A model generated the notes under the pieces. That model had not been told where the DNA came from. It did not search any database and worked only from the letters and a program-made list of their open reading frames with translations. Shown here piece by piece: positions 17,056 to 28,346 of a DNA stretch of 64,000 bases (the first letter of the stretch is position 1; each line of letters opens with the position of its first letter). The position numbers were made by a program, and so were the translations under genes. The stretch is from Nemophila menziesii (lineage: Eukaryota > Streptophyta > Magnoliopsida > Boraginales > Hydrophyllaceae), in NCBI GenBank assembly GCA_029959085.1, contig JARWIR010000036.1, positions 1,761,001 through 1,825,000 on the forward strand, in the 5' to 3' direction.

Positions 17056-17085
17056 AAGTGCATTTTTGTACTTGCGCAAGTACAA
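17056..17085. repeat. Palindrome unit beside the ULP-A intronic element
   Basis: GCATTTTTGTACTTGCGCAA followed by GTAC, a full GTACTTGCGCAAGTAC palindrome starting at the element's right end. Confidence 0.7.
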
Positions 17086-18195
17086 AACTCTGATTTCTCT
17101 TCAATTTTTTCTGTAACTCGGAGTTTGCCTAAAAGTCATATTTCTCTTCAAATTTATTATATGTTTACATTTAACAGGTTACAATTATTCTAGAATCGGT
17201 TTTTTCCTTACATGGTTGGATTTTAATGTGTCGATGACTTTTTTTTGTAATTAATGTTCTTGCAAATTACCTTCCATCTCAAGCATCGAGGAAATGCAGT
17301 TTTCCATTTTTCCTCACCGATTGTTGTATGCTAAAAAAACCATCCCTTAAACACAGTAATATTTCAAACCAAAAAAAACATACACAATTAAAATGTCTCT
17401 TTATTTAAATAAAGGCTTACCAAGATTGCAGTGACACATCCTGAGACTTTCTTGGGTGTGAACAAGTTTTCCCTTAACGACTTAACCAACATTCTGAGAA
17501 TGCTTCTTGACCAGTTGAAGTTTTTCAAACTGTCCAACTGTTCTGAGTGCTTTAAGTACTTCCTATTTTTTACTTCACCTTGTTCGCAAAAGAATAATGT
17601 AGTGAAAGAAAGAAACGTCATCAGTTTTGGAAAATCTTCTTGATACTCCTTTAATCCGTTTTCTTTAACACTTTTTTAATCGCAGTCTCTATTCCTTTTT
17701 TCTCTATTTTCAGATCTTTGAAAATTCTCATCTCCCATTTTGACTTTTCTTCGAGTTTCGCTTGTGAAAAACTAGGAACTGCCTCCGAACCTTCCTCAAT
17801 ACCAAATAAGACCTTCACGTCTCTCCGAGTTAGCTTCAACATTTTTTCGCCAAGTTTGAAGGTTTTTGTTTTAATATCATAACATTTTATTATCTGACAC
17901 GGTAGGATGTCCCCTACCCTTCTACCGTCGTTGTTCTTCCTGAAATCGAATAGTTGTTTGAAGAGGAAATAGAATGGCGTCTTCTTGCACGCCTCAATAT
18001 GTCTTTGTGTAACCTTTGGATTTGTCAATATGCTGTTAATGACTGCAAGTGTGGATGCGTAACCTCTCACCATCTTTGCATTTACATCAATTCAAGAAAA
18101 AAAATTAAAATATCTATTAATGAATAAAGCATAAAGCATACATGTCTTTGTATGCTATAGTGGAAGGAAAAACTTATCCAACGAGAGAATTATAA

Positions 18196-18260
18196 TGTGT
18201 ACTTGTACAAGTACAATATTGTACTTACACAAGTAAAAATTGTACTTTTGTAAGTATATT
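18196..18260. repeat. Palindrome cluster upstream of ULP-A
   Basis: GTACTTGTACAAGTAC, then GTACTTACACAAGTA, then GTACTTTTGTAAGTAT in tandem. It lies about 120 bp upstream of the ULP-A start codon, with the same layout before ULP-B (28094-28157). Confidence 0.75.
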
Positions 18261-18330
18261 TTTTCCTACAAGTCACATAGTTTAAGTTAACAGTTTTTTC
18301 ATATACAATTTTGACATTACTCAAACATAG

Positions 18331-18452
18331 TCCAGTGGTAGGAATTTTTCCACAACTCAGGCAGTCATGTTTGTTAAAATGTGAGAAAATGTTTAAGTTA
18401 TGGGTTTTTTGATTTGAAATACGAGTCTTGGGAATACTTCCCACCACTGGAC
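18331..18452. mobile_element. MITE-like element, short (internally deleted) copy
   Basis: The left end GTCCAGTGGTAGGAATTTTT plus CCACAACTC and the right end GAGTCTTGGGAATACTTCCC plus ACCACTGGAC pair as terminal inverted repeats of ~28 bp. The interior is only ~60 bp, lacking the TGAATATAA... half of the 14085 copy. A palindrome cluster (ACAAGTACATTTTTGTACTT then TTGTAAGTAC) follows directly to 18482. An orthologous copy lies at 28227-28346. Confidence 0.75.
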
Positions 18453-18509
18453 AAGTACATTTTTGTACTTTTGTAAGTACATTTTTCATAGCTGCATGGT
18501 CAAAAATAT

Positions 18510-18872
18510 GAATCTGGTTTTGTTGCACACTTTCAAAGTTACTCTAAAACCTGTTCAACTAATTTTTAGTCGTATAAAATTATAATTCTGCAACTACCAG
18601 ATCTTAAAACTCTATAATACTTATAAAACCAGTGTCATTTATGGTGTATATAACAGTACAAGTCAAATAAAATTCACATTCGACTACTAATTTAGGAATA
18701 AAATCTGGTTTTGTTGCACACTTTTGAAGTTATTCTAAAACCTGTTTAACTAATTTTTACTGGTATGAAATTATAATTCTGCAAATACCAGATCTTAAAA
18801 CTCTATAATACTTATAAACATAGTGTCATTTATGGTGTTTATAACAGTACAAACACTCGACTATTTATTTAG
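18510..18872. repeat. Tandem duplication (~190 bp x 2)
   Basis: The block starting AATCTGGTTTTGTTGCACAC at about 18511 recurs at about 18701, running through ACCTGTTTAACTAATTTTTA, CCAGATCTTAAAACTCTAT and ATAACAGTACAA. The matching place in the ULP-B block (28406-28600) has a single copy, so this duplication is specific to the ULP-A side. No gene in 18453-19318. Confidence 0.7.
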
Positions 18873-19315
18873 GAATAGAATAACATTTTTCTAGTCTTTA
18901 CAATAGCAAAACTTGTGTTTATTTTAACATTTCAAGCAGTCCAATCTAGAATACGAGTTCGAAACTAAAAATCAAATGCTCAAAGATATTAACATTCCCA
19001 AAAATAAACTATAAACACTAAAATTCAAGTAAACTTCAAGTAAAACCAAAATAGACTGTAAAAATTAGTCAAAACCCAGATAATACTTGCAAATAAAATG
19101 AAAATTACATAAAAGTTTCAATTACGTTCAATAATCCCTGTACAAATGCTTAAATCAGATGATGAACAAAGATTAATATAACTTCACTAACATTTGCTGA
19201 TTTCAAACGTTCATAACTAAGATTTTTTAAGACATTTTAGTTGACAGAAACAGAGAGATGAGAAAATACGTGATTGACTAAATGTGTAATTAAAATTTTT
19301 GATGAAATTTTATAT

Positions 19316-19416
<101 letters not shown>

Positions 19417-19468
19417 GAGAGAATACGTGAGTGAATGAACGCGTAACTAATATTTTTGAATATTTGTT

Positions 19469-19505
<37 letters not shown>

Positions 19506-19851
19506 ATAATTGAGTTGTACTGTTTAGTTTTTAGAGAGGTTTAATAAGATGCTTAAACTTATACGGACTAATAAATAAGTTTTGTGTAACTGTCTTCATA
19601 GTTATTTTGTGATTTCATTTTTTTTTGTGCACTTGAGTTTTTGTTTTCTTGTTATAGTATATATGAAAAATTTGTACTATTTGATTGAACATATATTGTT
19701 TTTTTTTTGTTCGAAAAACATATATTGTTCCTTTTTCACAGAAACATATTTATTTTAGAAAATTATGAATTTTTAAAAAATTATCTAAAGTTAAGAATAT
19801 AATACAAAAAAGTTTTGCAATAAATATGTAGTTTTTTTTTTCAAAGACAGT

Positions 19852-20068
19852 CCACTACTGGGAATTTTCCATTACTCATACTGTCATGTTTTTTTCACTT
19901 TTTTAAATTTCAAATAGCTGAATATAACTGAACTAATGGTGAAATTCAATGACTAAGGTTGACTTGTTCATGTTTTAGACAATATGTAAGTTTAAATGTG
20001 TGAAAAGTTTTAAGTTACGGGTGTTTTGATACGAAATATAAGTTCTGTGAATGTATTTCCACCACTGC
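19852..20068. mobile_element. MITE-like element, full copy
   Basis: The left end CCACTACTGGGAATTTTCCA plus TTACTC and the right end AGTTCTGTGAATGTATTTCC plus ACCACTGC are inverted repeats with some decay. The interior carries CTGAATATAACTGAACTAA, CAATGACTAAGGTTGAC and GTAAGTTTAAATGTGTGAAA, matching the 14085 copy throughout. A palindrome cluster follows at 20069-20125. The 20126-20844 stretch beyond holds nothing recognisable. Confidence 0.75.
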
Positions 20069-20844
20069 ACAAGTATATGTTTGTACTTTCACAAGTACAT
20101 TTTTGTCATTCTACAAGTACAATTTAACAGTTTATTAATAATTGCACACACACAGTTTCAGAGTCTTAAACGTTTTTAAAACTAACTTTTATAGCGTGTT
20201 CTATAAATGTCACATATCATAAGTTGAGTGATGGTATTGATACCATTTTAAACTCCAAGTGTTATAATTAAAGCACAATATAACTGAAAAAACTTAGAAC
20301 CAGAAAAATCCCGTAACTTAATAATCCCAGAACTCAAATTTCATGACTAATTTCTAAAAAAACACATTTATAATCAGCACTATATTTATATTAATTTTAG
20401 TGAAAGTAATATTCAATTACACAAGAACTATTCTAAAATATTAGAATTCTAAACAATCAAAACTACCAAACTATTACAACTAATAAACATTTAAAACATA
20501 TTAAACTAATAATTATTAATACAAATTAAAATCTAGTAATCAACTTCTTCTTCTTTTTTAATCCTCCCTTCGTCTGTTAAATCTTGATTACCATGTTCAT
20601 TTACATTCCTCCCTACCGTTGTTAAACCTTCATGGTACAACACAATCGAATTGAAAAACACTCCTTTCCTCTCTGTTTCTGTTGTTTTAAAGTTACAGGA
20701 TAACAACTCTTGATGAACATTGTTATAGTAATCATCATTATTAGATCCATAAAGTAATTATTTTTTATTCCAAATAAAGTGAGAAATATTATAATTTAAT
20801 GGACCAATTTTCGCTTGATTTGTCCACGATTCATGCACATTATA

Positions 20845-21708
20845 CTACTTCATTACCCACACATTAACAAATTCTGGTTCATCAACAACACTTGAGAATA
20901 CCGCAAGTTCGTCATTGATCGTTTTCAGGTTGTTTCCAACCACTCCATTGCGTAGTTCCATCTGTCGAAATATATCTTTTGTAAAATCATAAAAAAATAT
21001 AAAATATTCCTCATGATCTGGAACATGCAAGTATGGTAGAAAAGGAGTTTCATCCCTCACCCTTGCAGTCCAATGTAACGTTCCATTTGACGGCACCTTT
21101 ATACCAGATAAATAAGGATATTGATGTGTGATTATTCTCCACGTTAGATTTGTAATGTTGTATATCGCAGTGCACATAAATGTTCCCATTTAAAGAAACA
21201 TTATAACCTCGTAATGTTCATTGATTGAGTCAAAAAACAATCCAATTGTTTTTATAGTAACACAATTGTCTGTGTTTCCTCTCGGAAGAAGATTTTTGTC
21301 CATAAGATCCGCTATGTAATTCTTTGGATAAGGAAGCATATTAAATTGCTTTGTTGACGGGTTGACCAACACTAACGTCTGACAATCTGCGATGCAAATC
21401 AAACCATTACTAGGGTAAGACATCATTGGTGTCCTTATAAATCCAAATGGTATCTCCAAATCTTGTGAAATTTCTTGCAATTTATCAGTAGAATAGAATG
21501 ACAATATGGGATGGATTTCATTTTTTGGAAGTCTACTGGTTATGAAAACTCCACCCTAGTTTCTTTTAAAATCTAAAAACCATTTTGCAAAATTCACGTC
21601 TTCAATTAACTCCCTCCATCGTCGAGAAACGCATTTTGCACGCATTAATGCTTTGACTGATAATGACAAGAATACTATTATCAACAAGTGTTCTGTGAGG
21701 TTCATCAT
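20845..21708 (-). pseudogene. F-box gene with two in-frame stop codons
   Basis: One continuous frame of 288 codons from ATG 21708 to a TAG ending at 20845, broken only by TAG at 21556-21558 (codon 51) and TAA at 21190-21192. Residues 4-43 form a good F-box (LTEHLLIIVFLSLSVKALMR, AKCVSRRWRELIEDVNF). Downstream are F-box-associated features (NGLICIADCQTLVLVNPSTK, TIGLFFDSINEHYEV, GTLHWTARVRDE, AVFSSVVDEPEFVNVWVM). The product would have been an SCF substrate receptor. It is not a close copy of the F-box gene at 12781 and lies on the opposite strand. With no frameshift and only two stops the loss looks recent; sequencing error at both sites is the alternative. Confidence 0.85.
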
Positions 21709-21970
21709 TTTTTATGTTGGTTCACATTTTCTCTGCAATTTCTAAGAATTGTTTCACGTTGTAAGGGATATGAAAAGTGTGTAATAACGTTAGTTAGAAT
21801 CCTTCTTTTATAGACATTTTGAATTTTTGAATTTTGAGCGGGACATTTGTACTCGATTGACAGTTATTTTTTCAAAATAATGAAATGAACGGTTTTTTTC
21901 TATAAAAATGAAAGGTTTCTTTTAAGCCGTTGTACCAATGGATATGTGTATGAATGGAGATGTGTGTTAA

Positions 21971-22926
21971 GTTATTATTACTAACCATTCATTTTAGACA
22001 ATCTGAGTTATGAGATTATATTTCAAAGAAGTTAAAGTTATTTCAAAGAAAAAACCTTTGAAGTTTTTAATACTAAAATTTAAACATTATTAATGATTCT
22101 ATATGGTAATTTTAATTTTTAGAAAGTTTTTGTTTTTCTAAAAACTGCAAAATAATAAATAAAGTGTAAATTATAGCTCTAATTCAATCTTAACATATAT
22201 TTTATTACTATCATCAGGCGTAATGCTAACTTAATTCTTTGAAGTTTTAAACTTATTGCTCAATTCTAGGAAGTTTTCCATAACTTTTTTTTTATATCAT
22301 AACATTTTATACAATTTTTAACTTACATTTTATTATATTTTAAGCTTTACTATCTTAACTTTAACTTAATGAACTCAAATTCTCATTAGTTTATAAAATA
22401 ATGGAATCCAGATAACGAACCAAAAAACTTCTTGACTCTACAACTTAGATTATATACTTGCACAAGTACAATAGTATACTTGATCAAGTACATTATTAAA
22501 CATACAATTTTATTATGGGAAAGTTTCCATAACTCAATTTTCTTTGAAAAACCTATAAAATTCATGCATATTGAATGTTGACTTAAAATACTTATAACAC
22601 AAACATAAAAAGAATCATTTTTTGCATGTGTATGTATCAAATGTTATTTATTAGTGATATTTTAGGGTGTGAAAAATGTTTAAGTTACAGGAAACACGAG
22701 TTTTGGGAATACTTCCCACCATTGGACAAGTACATTATTGTACTTGTACAAGTACATTTTGGTGCTTCTAGTTGCAAAAGTATATTATGATGGAACAAAG
22801 TTATGAATTACTATACTAAAACTTTACTTTTACGAAGTTTGAAATACGATGAAATATATTCAAATACAAGTAATTCATTATATCATTTTAAAACAAAATA
22901 GTCTAAAAAAACACTTAAAAAGTAAA
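21971..22926. repeat. Long tandem duplication, copy 1 (ULP-B 3' flank)
   Basis: The block starting GTTATTATTACTAACCATTC at 21971 repeats from 22927 with offset 956 bp and high identity to about 23888. It holds a palindrome pair (22455-22490), a MITE-like element (22511-22725) with a further palindrome pair (22726-22756), and ULP-type 3' flank. No gene. Confidence 0.9.
22511..22725. mobile_element. MITE-like element in tandem copy 1
   Basis: Left end TATTATGGGAAAGTTTCCAT plus AACTC, right end GAGTTTTGGGAATACTTCCC plus ACCATTGG. The interior differs from the 14085 type in its left two thirds (TTCATGCATATTGAATGTTG...) and matches again near the right end (GTGTGAAAAATGTTTAAGTT), so it is a second subtype. 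Confidence 0.6.
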
Positions 22927-23888
22927 GTTATTATTACTAACCATTCATTTTAGACAATCTGAGTTATGGGATTATATTTCCAAGAAGTTAAAGTTATTTC
23001 AAAGAAAAAACCTTTGAAGTTTTTAATACTAAAATTTAAACATTATTAATGATTCTATAAGGTAATTTTGATTTTTAGAAAGTTTTTGTTTTTCTAAAAA
23101 CTGCAAAAATAATAAATAAAGTGTAAATTATAGTTCTAATTCAATCTTAACATATATTTTATTTCCATCATTAGGCGTAATGCTAACTTAATTCTTTGAA
23201 GTTTTAAACTAATTGCTCAGTTCTGGGAAGTTTTCCATAACTTTTTTTTATATCATAACATTTTATACAATTTTTAACTTACATTTTATTATATTTTAAG
23301 CTTTACTATCTTAACTTTAACTTAATGAACTCAAATTCTCATTAGTTTATAAAATAATGGAACCCGGATAACGAACCAAAAAACTTCTTGACTCTACAAC
23401 TTAGATTATATACTTGCACAAGTACAATAGTGTACTTGATCAAGTACATTATTAAACATACAATTTTATTATGGGAAAGTTCCCATAACTCAATTTTCTT
23501 TGGAAAAACCTATATATAAAATTCATGCATATTGAATGTTGACTTAAAATACTTATAACACAAACATAAAAATAATCATTTTTTGCATGTATATGTATCA
23601 AATTTTATTTATTAGTGATATATTAGGGTGTGAAAAATGTTTAAGTTACAGGAAACACGAGTTTTGGGAATACTTCCCACCACTGGACAAGTATATTATT
23701 GTACTTGTACAAGTACACTTTGGTGCTTCTAGTTGCAAAAGTATATTATGATGGAACAAAGTTATGAATTACTATACTAAAACTTTACTTTTACGAAGTT
23801 TGAAATACGATGAAATATATTCAAATACAAGTAATTCATTACATCATTTAAAACCAAAATAGTCTTAAAAAACACTTAAAAAGGTAAA
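22927..23888. repeat. Long tandem duplication, copy 2
   Basis: The second copy of the 21971 block, ending ~20 bp before the ULP-B stop codon. It contains the second MITE-like copy (23466-23686) and palindromes at 23410-23450 and 23687-23717. A few substitutions and short indels separate the copies. Confidence 0.9.
23466..23686. mobile_element. MITE-like element in tandem copy 2
   Basis: Left hairpin ATTATGGGAAAGTTCCCATA plus ACTC, right end GAGTTTTGGGAATACTTCCC plus ACCACTGG. Its hairpins are better preserved than in the first tandem copy. Confidence 0.65.
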
Positions 23889-25959
23889 GTTGTTTTGTAT
23901 GTTTTTGGCTATGGCGGAGTACCGACATCGGCTATTTGAGATTGGTCCTGCTCTAGATCAATGACATATTTGATGGTGCATTCCCAGTCGTTTACAATTC
24001 CCGAATAAAGATTAGCCCTGAATTGATTCACTTCCTCTATACTATATGTTTCTTTAACTTCACCAAGTTTGTATATGTCATTTGCATACATCAAGACAAA
24101 TAAACCACAGTCCAAGTTGTTTTTTTCTTGTGGGCAGGTTTCTGAGAATTTCAATGTTACCGGTGTCAGTCTCTCATATTCAAGGGCTGGATTCGAAAAA
24201 ACCTCCCTTATGTAATCAAAAACGCAAAGTGCTTCGTTATTTCCAATCTCCGCGTCCCTTCTTGAGTTGTAATGAGTCCACACCTCTTCCCGTTCTTCTT
24301 CGAAATTGCAAACTAGTAATGTCCAATGACCAATATCCTTCTTGTTTGTCTCCGTATATATTGGTAACATTAAAAAGTGGGTCATTGAATCTTTCGTTTT
24401 ATGCCATTTTTCGTAAACCATCTTTTTTGCTTCTTCTTTATAAACTTCATTCTTCTCGTTCCGATATATTCGATTGAGGTAATACTGTAGAAACATAATA
24501 TAATGTCAGATAATTGAATATTCTAATATTATGTTTCAATATATATGAATTACCATGATATTAGGAATGTAATCGCATTTCATGTTTACAAACAGTTCCG
24601 GTGTGTTGGATACAAGCATATCATCGTGTAATTTCTGCCCTATTACAAATCCAGCTTCCAGGACCTGCACAAGTTTTCTTATATTCAGTTTTGATGTACT
24701 TGTGCAAGTACATTAATGTTCTTGGAAAAAAACCTGTTTTTCAAGCATATTGCCCTTCCTTATATTGTCCATATCTTTCAAGGTGACTATGATATCATCT
24801 TTCTTCCATACCCTAACAAAAAAAAACCACAACAAACTTGTTAATCATCAGATTATTCATACATATGAAATGATCATGACATAATAAACAACTTACTCTA
24901 TAGAGGGCCCAAATTTCTCGAGATTTGCAACACGCTTAACATCTTCTTTGACGAAATATGCTTCCAATGGTTTAAGATTTTTCACTTTTTTCTTATTAGT
25001 TCTCTTTGGTTTATTTTCAGTAACAACTTTCCTTGTAATTTTAACTAATTTAGTATTCTTCGTGGATACATTCTTTTCCTTAACCTCATCATGTTGGAAA
25101 TCACTATCCGATGAGTTGAGTACCACTTTCTCAGGCTTTTTTTTAGCTGCAGGTTTATTAGCTCTTCTTTCTTTTAGTCTTCCAACCATTGAGCTAACTA
25201 GTGGTTCTTCCTCATCTTTGTTTTCTTTTCTTCTTTTTTTTGTTTTTTCTTCTTCAAGGTCCTTCGGGTCAGTTTCTTTATCTTCTACTTGTTTCTCTGC
25301 TTCCTTAGTATCACGTTTTCTCCCCCTCCTAGTTCTTATGTAATGTATGTCTCCTGCAGGAGTCTTGTAACTCTTTTCTTATTCTTTTCCAGATACTTTC
25401 TTTTCTGAATTACATTTTCAGATTTTTTTGTTAAATCTTTAGGTTCTTCGTCAAATTCTTGAATTCCCAACTCCTTCAGTTTTTTTTTTCATTTCTTTAT
25501 TTTCATTAAACACGGTTGTGTACGAGACATCAAGTTTCTTCAACTCAGCCACATAGTTTTTATTCTCCTCTTTTAGCTCACGTATCTCCTTTTCAGCGTC
25601 ACTTTTTTCCTTTTCTAGAAATTTGACCCTCTCTACCATTCTTTCTAACTTAGCTTCTACAGTTCTTAAACTATCGTCTGTAATCTTTTTATCAGACACT
25701 ATTTCCTGATTCTTCTGCTTTAGAGCTTCTGATTCCTTCATCAAACTTATAAGTCTTGAATTCAATTTGTGAATGTCATTCGCCATCCTTTCTTTCTCTT
25801 TAATCATTTGTTGCTTTGAAACAGTCCCCTCCTCTTCTTCTTCCTCGTCATCATCATTTTCATCACCTATTAAACAAAAAATATTTAAATAACGGTAAGT
25901 ACTAAAATTTACTTGTACAAGTACAAAAATATATTAAATATACCTTCCTCCTCTTCAGA

Positions 25960-26460
25960 ATCTGATATATATTCTTCAACGTCTTTTTCCTCTTCCTCCT
26001 CGTCCTGTCCTTCACTTTTTCTTTTGATTTTCTTACTAGATATTTTAACGATCTCCTTCTTATCCTTTTGAGTTGTTTTTTTCTTTCTTTTTCTTCTCTC
26101 TTCTTTCTCTAATTCCTCTTTTGTATCACTCTCATCGATTAGAGTTCTTTCACATTTCTTTTCATTGTCTTCCACCTTTTTACGTTTCTTGGTTTCTTTC
26201 GTATTTTTCTTCACCTCCTCTAAGTCCGCTTCATTCTGTTTAGAATCTGATATATATTCTTCGTCGTCTTTTTCCTCTTCCTCCTCCTCTTGTTCGTTAC
26301 TGTTTCTTTTAATCTTCTTACTAGATTCTTTACTGACTTTCTTCTTCTCTTTTTGAATTTTTTTTATCTTTCTTTTTCTTCTCTCTTGTTCATATGTCTC
26401 CTCTTCGGTCCCACTCTCATCAATTACAGATTTTCTTTTACATTTTTTCCAATTCGTGTT
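25960..26460 (-). repeat. Internal duplication in the ULP-B linker (~85 residues x 2)
   Basis: Within the linker the order KCKRKSVIDESGTEEE, QERRKRKIKK, basic lysine run, EEEEEEKDDEEYISDS is repeated as KCERTLIDESDTKEE, EERRKRKKKTTQKDKKE, EEEEEKDVEEYISDSEEEE. In DNA this is two imperfect ~260-bp units. ULP-A keeps both first halves but has lost part of the second unit near 16130. Confidence 0.75.
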
Positions 26461-26685
26461 TAATTCTTTCACCTCCTTTTCGTCCTCTTTGTCCTTTTCC
26501 TCATCTTCGTCATCCTCTTCATCCTCTTCGTCATCCTCTTCTTCCTCTTTTCCTCCTTATCGATGCCATGTTTCTCTACTTCTTCATCGGTTATTTCAAT
26601 CTTCTCTATGACATGAAATTTATATATTGTTTTACTGTTTAGATACTTAATACAAAGGTTCAAAGTACAAGAACAAGTAACTAAG

Positions 26686-26944
26686 AAATCCCATAACTCA
26701 AAACACTCACAACTACATTATTGTACTTTCACAAGTACAAAAGTGTACTTGCACAATTTTTCACCTTGAAATGAAAATATAACTGAATAAAAATGAATAT
26801 AATTGAACTAATGTGAAAGTTCATTGACTAAAGTTGTCTTTCTTACATTTCTAAACATTATGTAAGTTTAAATGTGTGAAAAGTGCTAAGTTAAAGGTTT
26901 TTTGATGTGAAATACGAGTTCTGGGAATACTTCCCACTACTGGG
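26686..26944. mobile_element. MITE-like element in the second intron of ULP-B
   Basis: Orthologous to the insertion at 16797-17054 in ULP-A. Right end GAGTTCTGGGAATACTTCCC plus ACTACTGGG, left end reduced to AATCCCATAACTC. Palindromes lie inside at 26720-26750 and beside it at 26945-26975. Confidence 0.6.
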
Positions 26945-28093
26945 CAAGTGCATTTTTGTACTTGCGCAAGTACAAAACTCTGATTTCTCTTCAATTTTTT
27001 CTGTAACTCAGAGTTTGCCTAAAAGTTAGATTTCTCTTCAAATTTATCATATGTTTACATTTAACAGGTTACAATTATTCTAGAATCAGTTTTTTCCTTA
27101 CCTGGTTGGATTTTAATTTGTCGATGACTTGTTTTTAATTAGTGTTCTTGCAAATTACCTTCCATTTCAAGCATCGAGGAAATGCATTTTTCCATTTTTC
27201 CTCACTGATTGTTGTATGCTCAAAAAACCATCCCTGAAACACAGTAATATTTCAAACCAAAAAAAACATACACAATTAAGATGTATCTTTATTTAAATAA
27301 AGGCTTACCAAGATTGCAGTGACACATCCTGAGACTTTCTTGGGTCTGAACAAGTTTTCCCTTAACGACTTAACCAACATTCTGAGAATGCTTCTTGACC
27401 AGTTGAAGTTTTTCAAACTGTCCAACTGTTCTGAGTGCTTTAAGTACCCCTTATTTTTACTTCACCTTGTTCGCAAAAGAATAATGTAGTGAAAGACAGA
27501 AACGTCATCAGTTTTGGAAAATCTTCTTCGATACTCCTTTTATCCGTTTTCTTTAACACTTTTTTAATCGCAGTCTCTATTCCTTTTTTCGATATTTTCA
27601 GATCTTTGAAAATTCTCAGATCCCATTCTGACTTTTCTTCGAGTTTCGCTTGTGAAAAACTAGGAACTGCCTCCGAACCTTCCTCAATACCAAATAAGAC
27701 CTTCACGTCTCTCCGAGTTAGCTTCAACATTTTTTCGCCAAGTTTGAAGGTTTTTGTTTTGATATCATAACATTTGATTATCTGACGCGGTAGGATGTCC
27801 CCTACCCTTCTACCGTCGTTGTTCTTCCTGAAATCAAATAGTTGTTTGAAGAGGAAATAGAATGGCGTCTTCTTGCACGCCTCAATGTGTCTTTGTGTAA
27901 CCTTTGGATTTGTCAATACGCTGTTAATAACTGCAAGTGTGGATGCGTAACCTCTCACCATATCTGTATTTACATCAATTCAAGAAAAAAAAATTAAAAT
28001 ATCTATTAATGAATAAAGCATAAAGCATAAAGCATACATGTCTTTGTATGATATAGTGGAAGGAAAAACTTATCCAACGAGAGAATTATAATG

Positions 28094-28157
28094 TGTACTT
28101 GTATAAGTACAATATTGTACTTACACAAGTAGAAATTGTACTTTTGTAAGTATATTT
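28094..28157. repeat. Palindrome cluster upstream of ULP-B
   Basis: GTACTTGTATAAGTAC, GTACTTACACAAGTA and GTACTTTTGTAAGTAT, the counterpart of 18196-18260. Confidence 0.75.
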
Positions 28158-28226
28158 TTTCTTACAAGTCACATAGTTTAAGTTAACAGTTTTTTCATAT
28201 ACAATTTTGACATTACTCAAACATAG

Positions 28227-28346
28227 TCCAGTGGTGAGAATTTTCCAACTCAGACAGTCATGTTTGTTAAAATGTGTGAAAAATGTTTAAGTTATGGGTT
28301 TTTTGATTTGAAATACGAGTCTTGGGAATACTTCCCACCACTGGAC
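28227..28346. mobile_element. MITE-like element, short copy upstream of ULP-B
   Basis: Left end GTCCAGTGGTGAGAATTTTC plus CAACTC, right end GAGTCTTGGGAATACTTCCC plus ACCACTGGAC. Counterpart of the copy at 18331. A palindrome unit follows at 28347-28376. From 28377 to 29400 nothing else is recognised apart from homology to the ULP-A flank up to about 29060. Confidence 0.75.

Larger units (their letters stand above)
14547..18073 (-). pseudogene. ULP-A: plant-mobile/DUF1985-like plus Ulp1 protease gene, broken
   Basis: Ulp1/C48 peptidases process or remove SUMO; versions like this ride in plant transposons. By comparison with ULP-B the exons are: 17421-18073 (MVRGYASTLAVINS..., IKCYDIKTKTFKLGEKM, LTRRDVKVLFGIEEG, the mobile-domain-like part), 17271-17345 (GWFF..., PRCLRWK), from 16755 (acidic/basic linker), a coiled coil near 15472-15924, one ending at 15202 (YIPNVM), and 14547-15122 (Ulp1 domain). 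The last holds GHWTLLV (His), WTHYN (Asn where Asp is usual) and CPQQKNNLDCG (Gln, Cys). Lesions: TAA at 17651, one-base loss near 17638, TAG at the fifth codon of exon 2, weakened acceptor (TTAAG), one-base loss near 16476, a ~450-bp deletion near 15290 relative to ULP-B, and TAA at 14688 that would remove ~48 C-terminal residues. Non-functional as a whole. Confidence 0.85.
23909..27961 (-). pseudogene. ULP-B: plant-mobile/DUF1985-like plus Ulp1 protease gene, nearly intact C-terminus
   Basis: Exons inferred from GT-AG sites and frame: 27309-27961 (mobile-domain-like part), 27159-27233 (GWFFEHTTISEEKW...FPRCLKWK), from 26645 (YLNSKTIYKF then acidic/basic linker), from 25868 (coiled coil, EAKLERMVERVKFLEKEKSD), ~24895-25190 (KVVLNSSDSDF), 24739-24811 (KKDDIIVTLKDMDNI), 24554-24664 (VLEAGFVIGQKLHDD...YIPNIM) and 23909-24484 (Ulp1 core: GHWTLLV with His, WTHYN, CPQEKNNLDCG with Gln and Cys, ending DVGTPP). 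Ulp1/C48 enzymes cleave SUMO. All protease exons are open and spliceable. Lesions lie upstream: one-base losses near 27453 and 26552 and one extra A near 25485, two of them in homopolymers. Introns carry GTACTTGTGCAAGTAC (24700) and GTACTTGTACAAGTA (25912). A short C-terminal protease could still be made if initiated internally, but that is speculation. Confidence 0.85.

Noticed and set aside
12781..18073. A single MULE carrying transposase, F-box and ULP-A genes as cargo
   Set aside because: No terminal inverted repeats or target duplications could be found to bound such an element, and the F-box gene has its own promoter.
23909..24496. ULP-B last exon as a stand-alone gene starting at MFLQYYL
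   Set aside because: The Met codon lies in an intron: the sequence before TATTACCTC is a good acceptor (TTTCTACAG), and the upstream exon ends in frame at YIPNIM.
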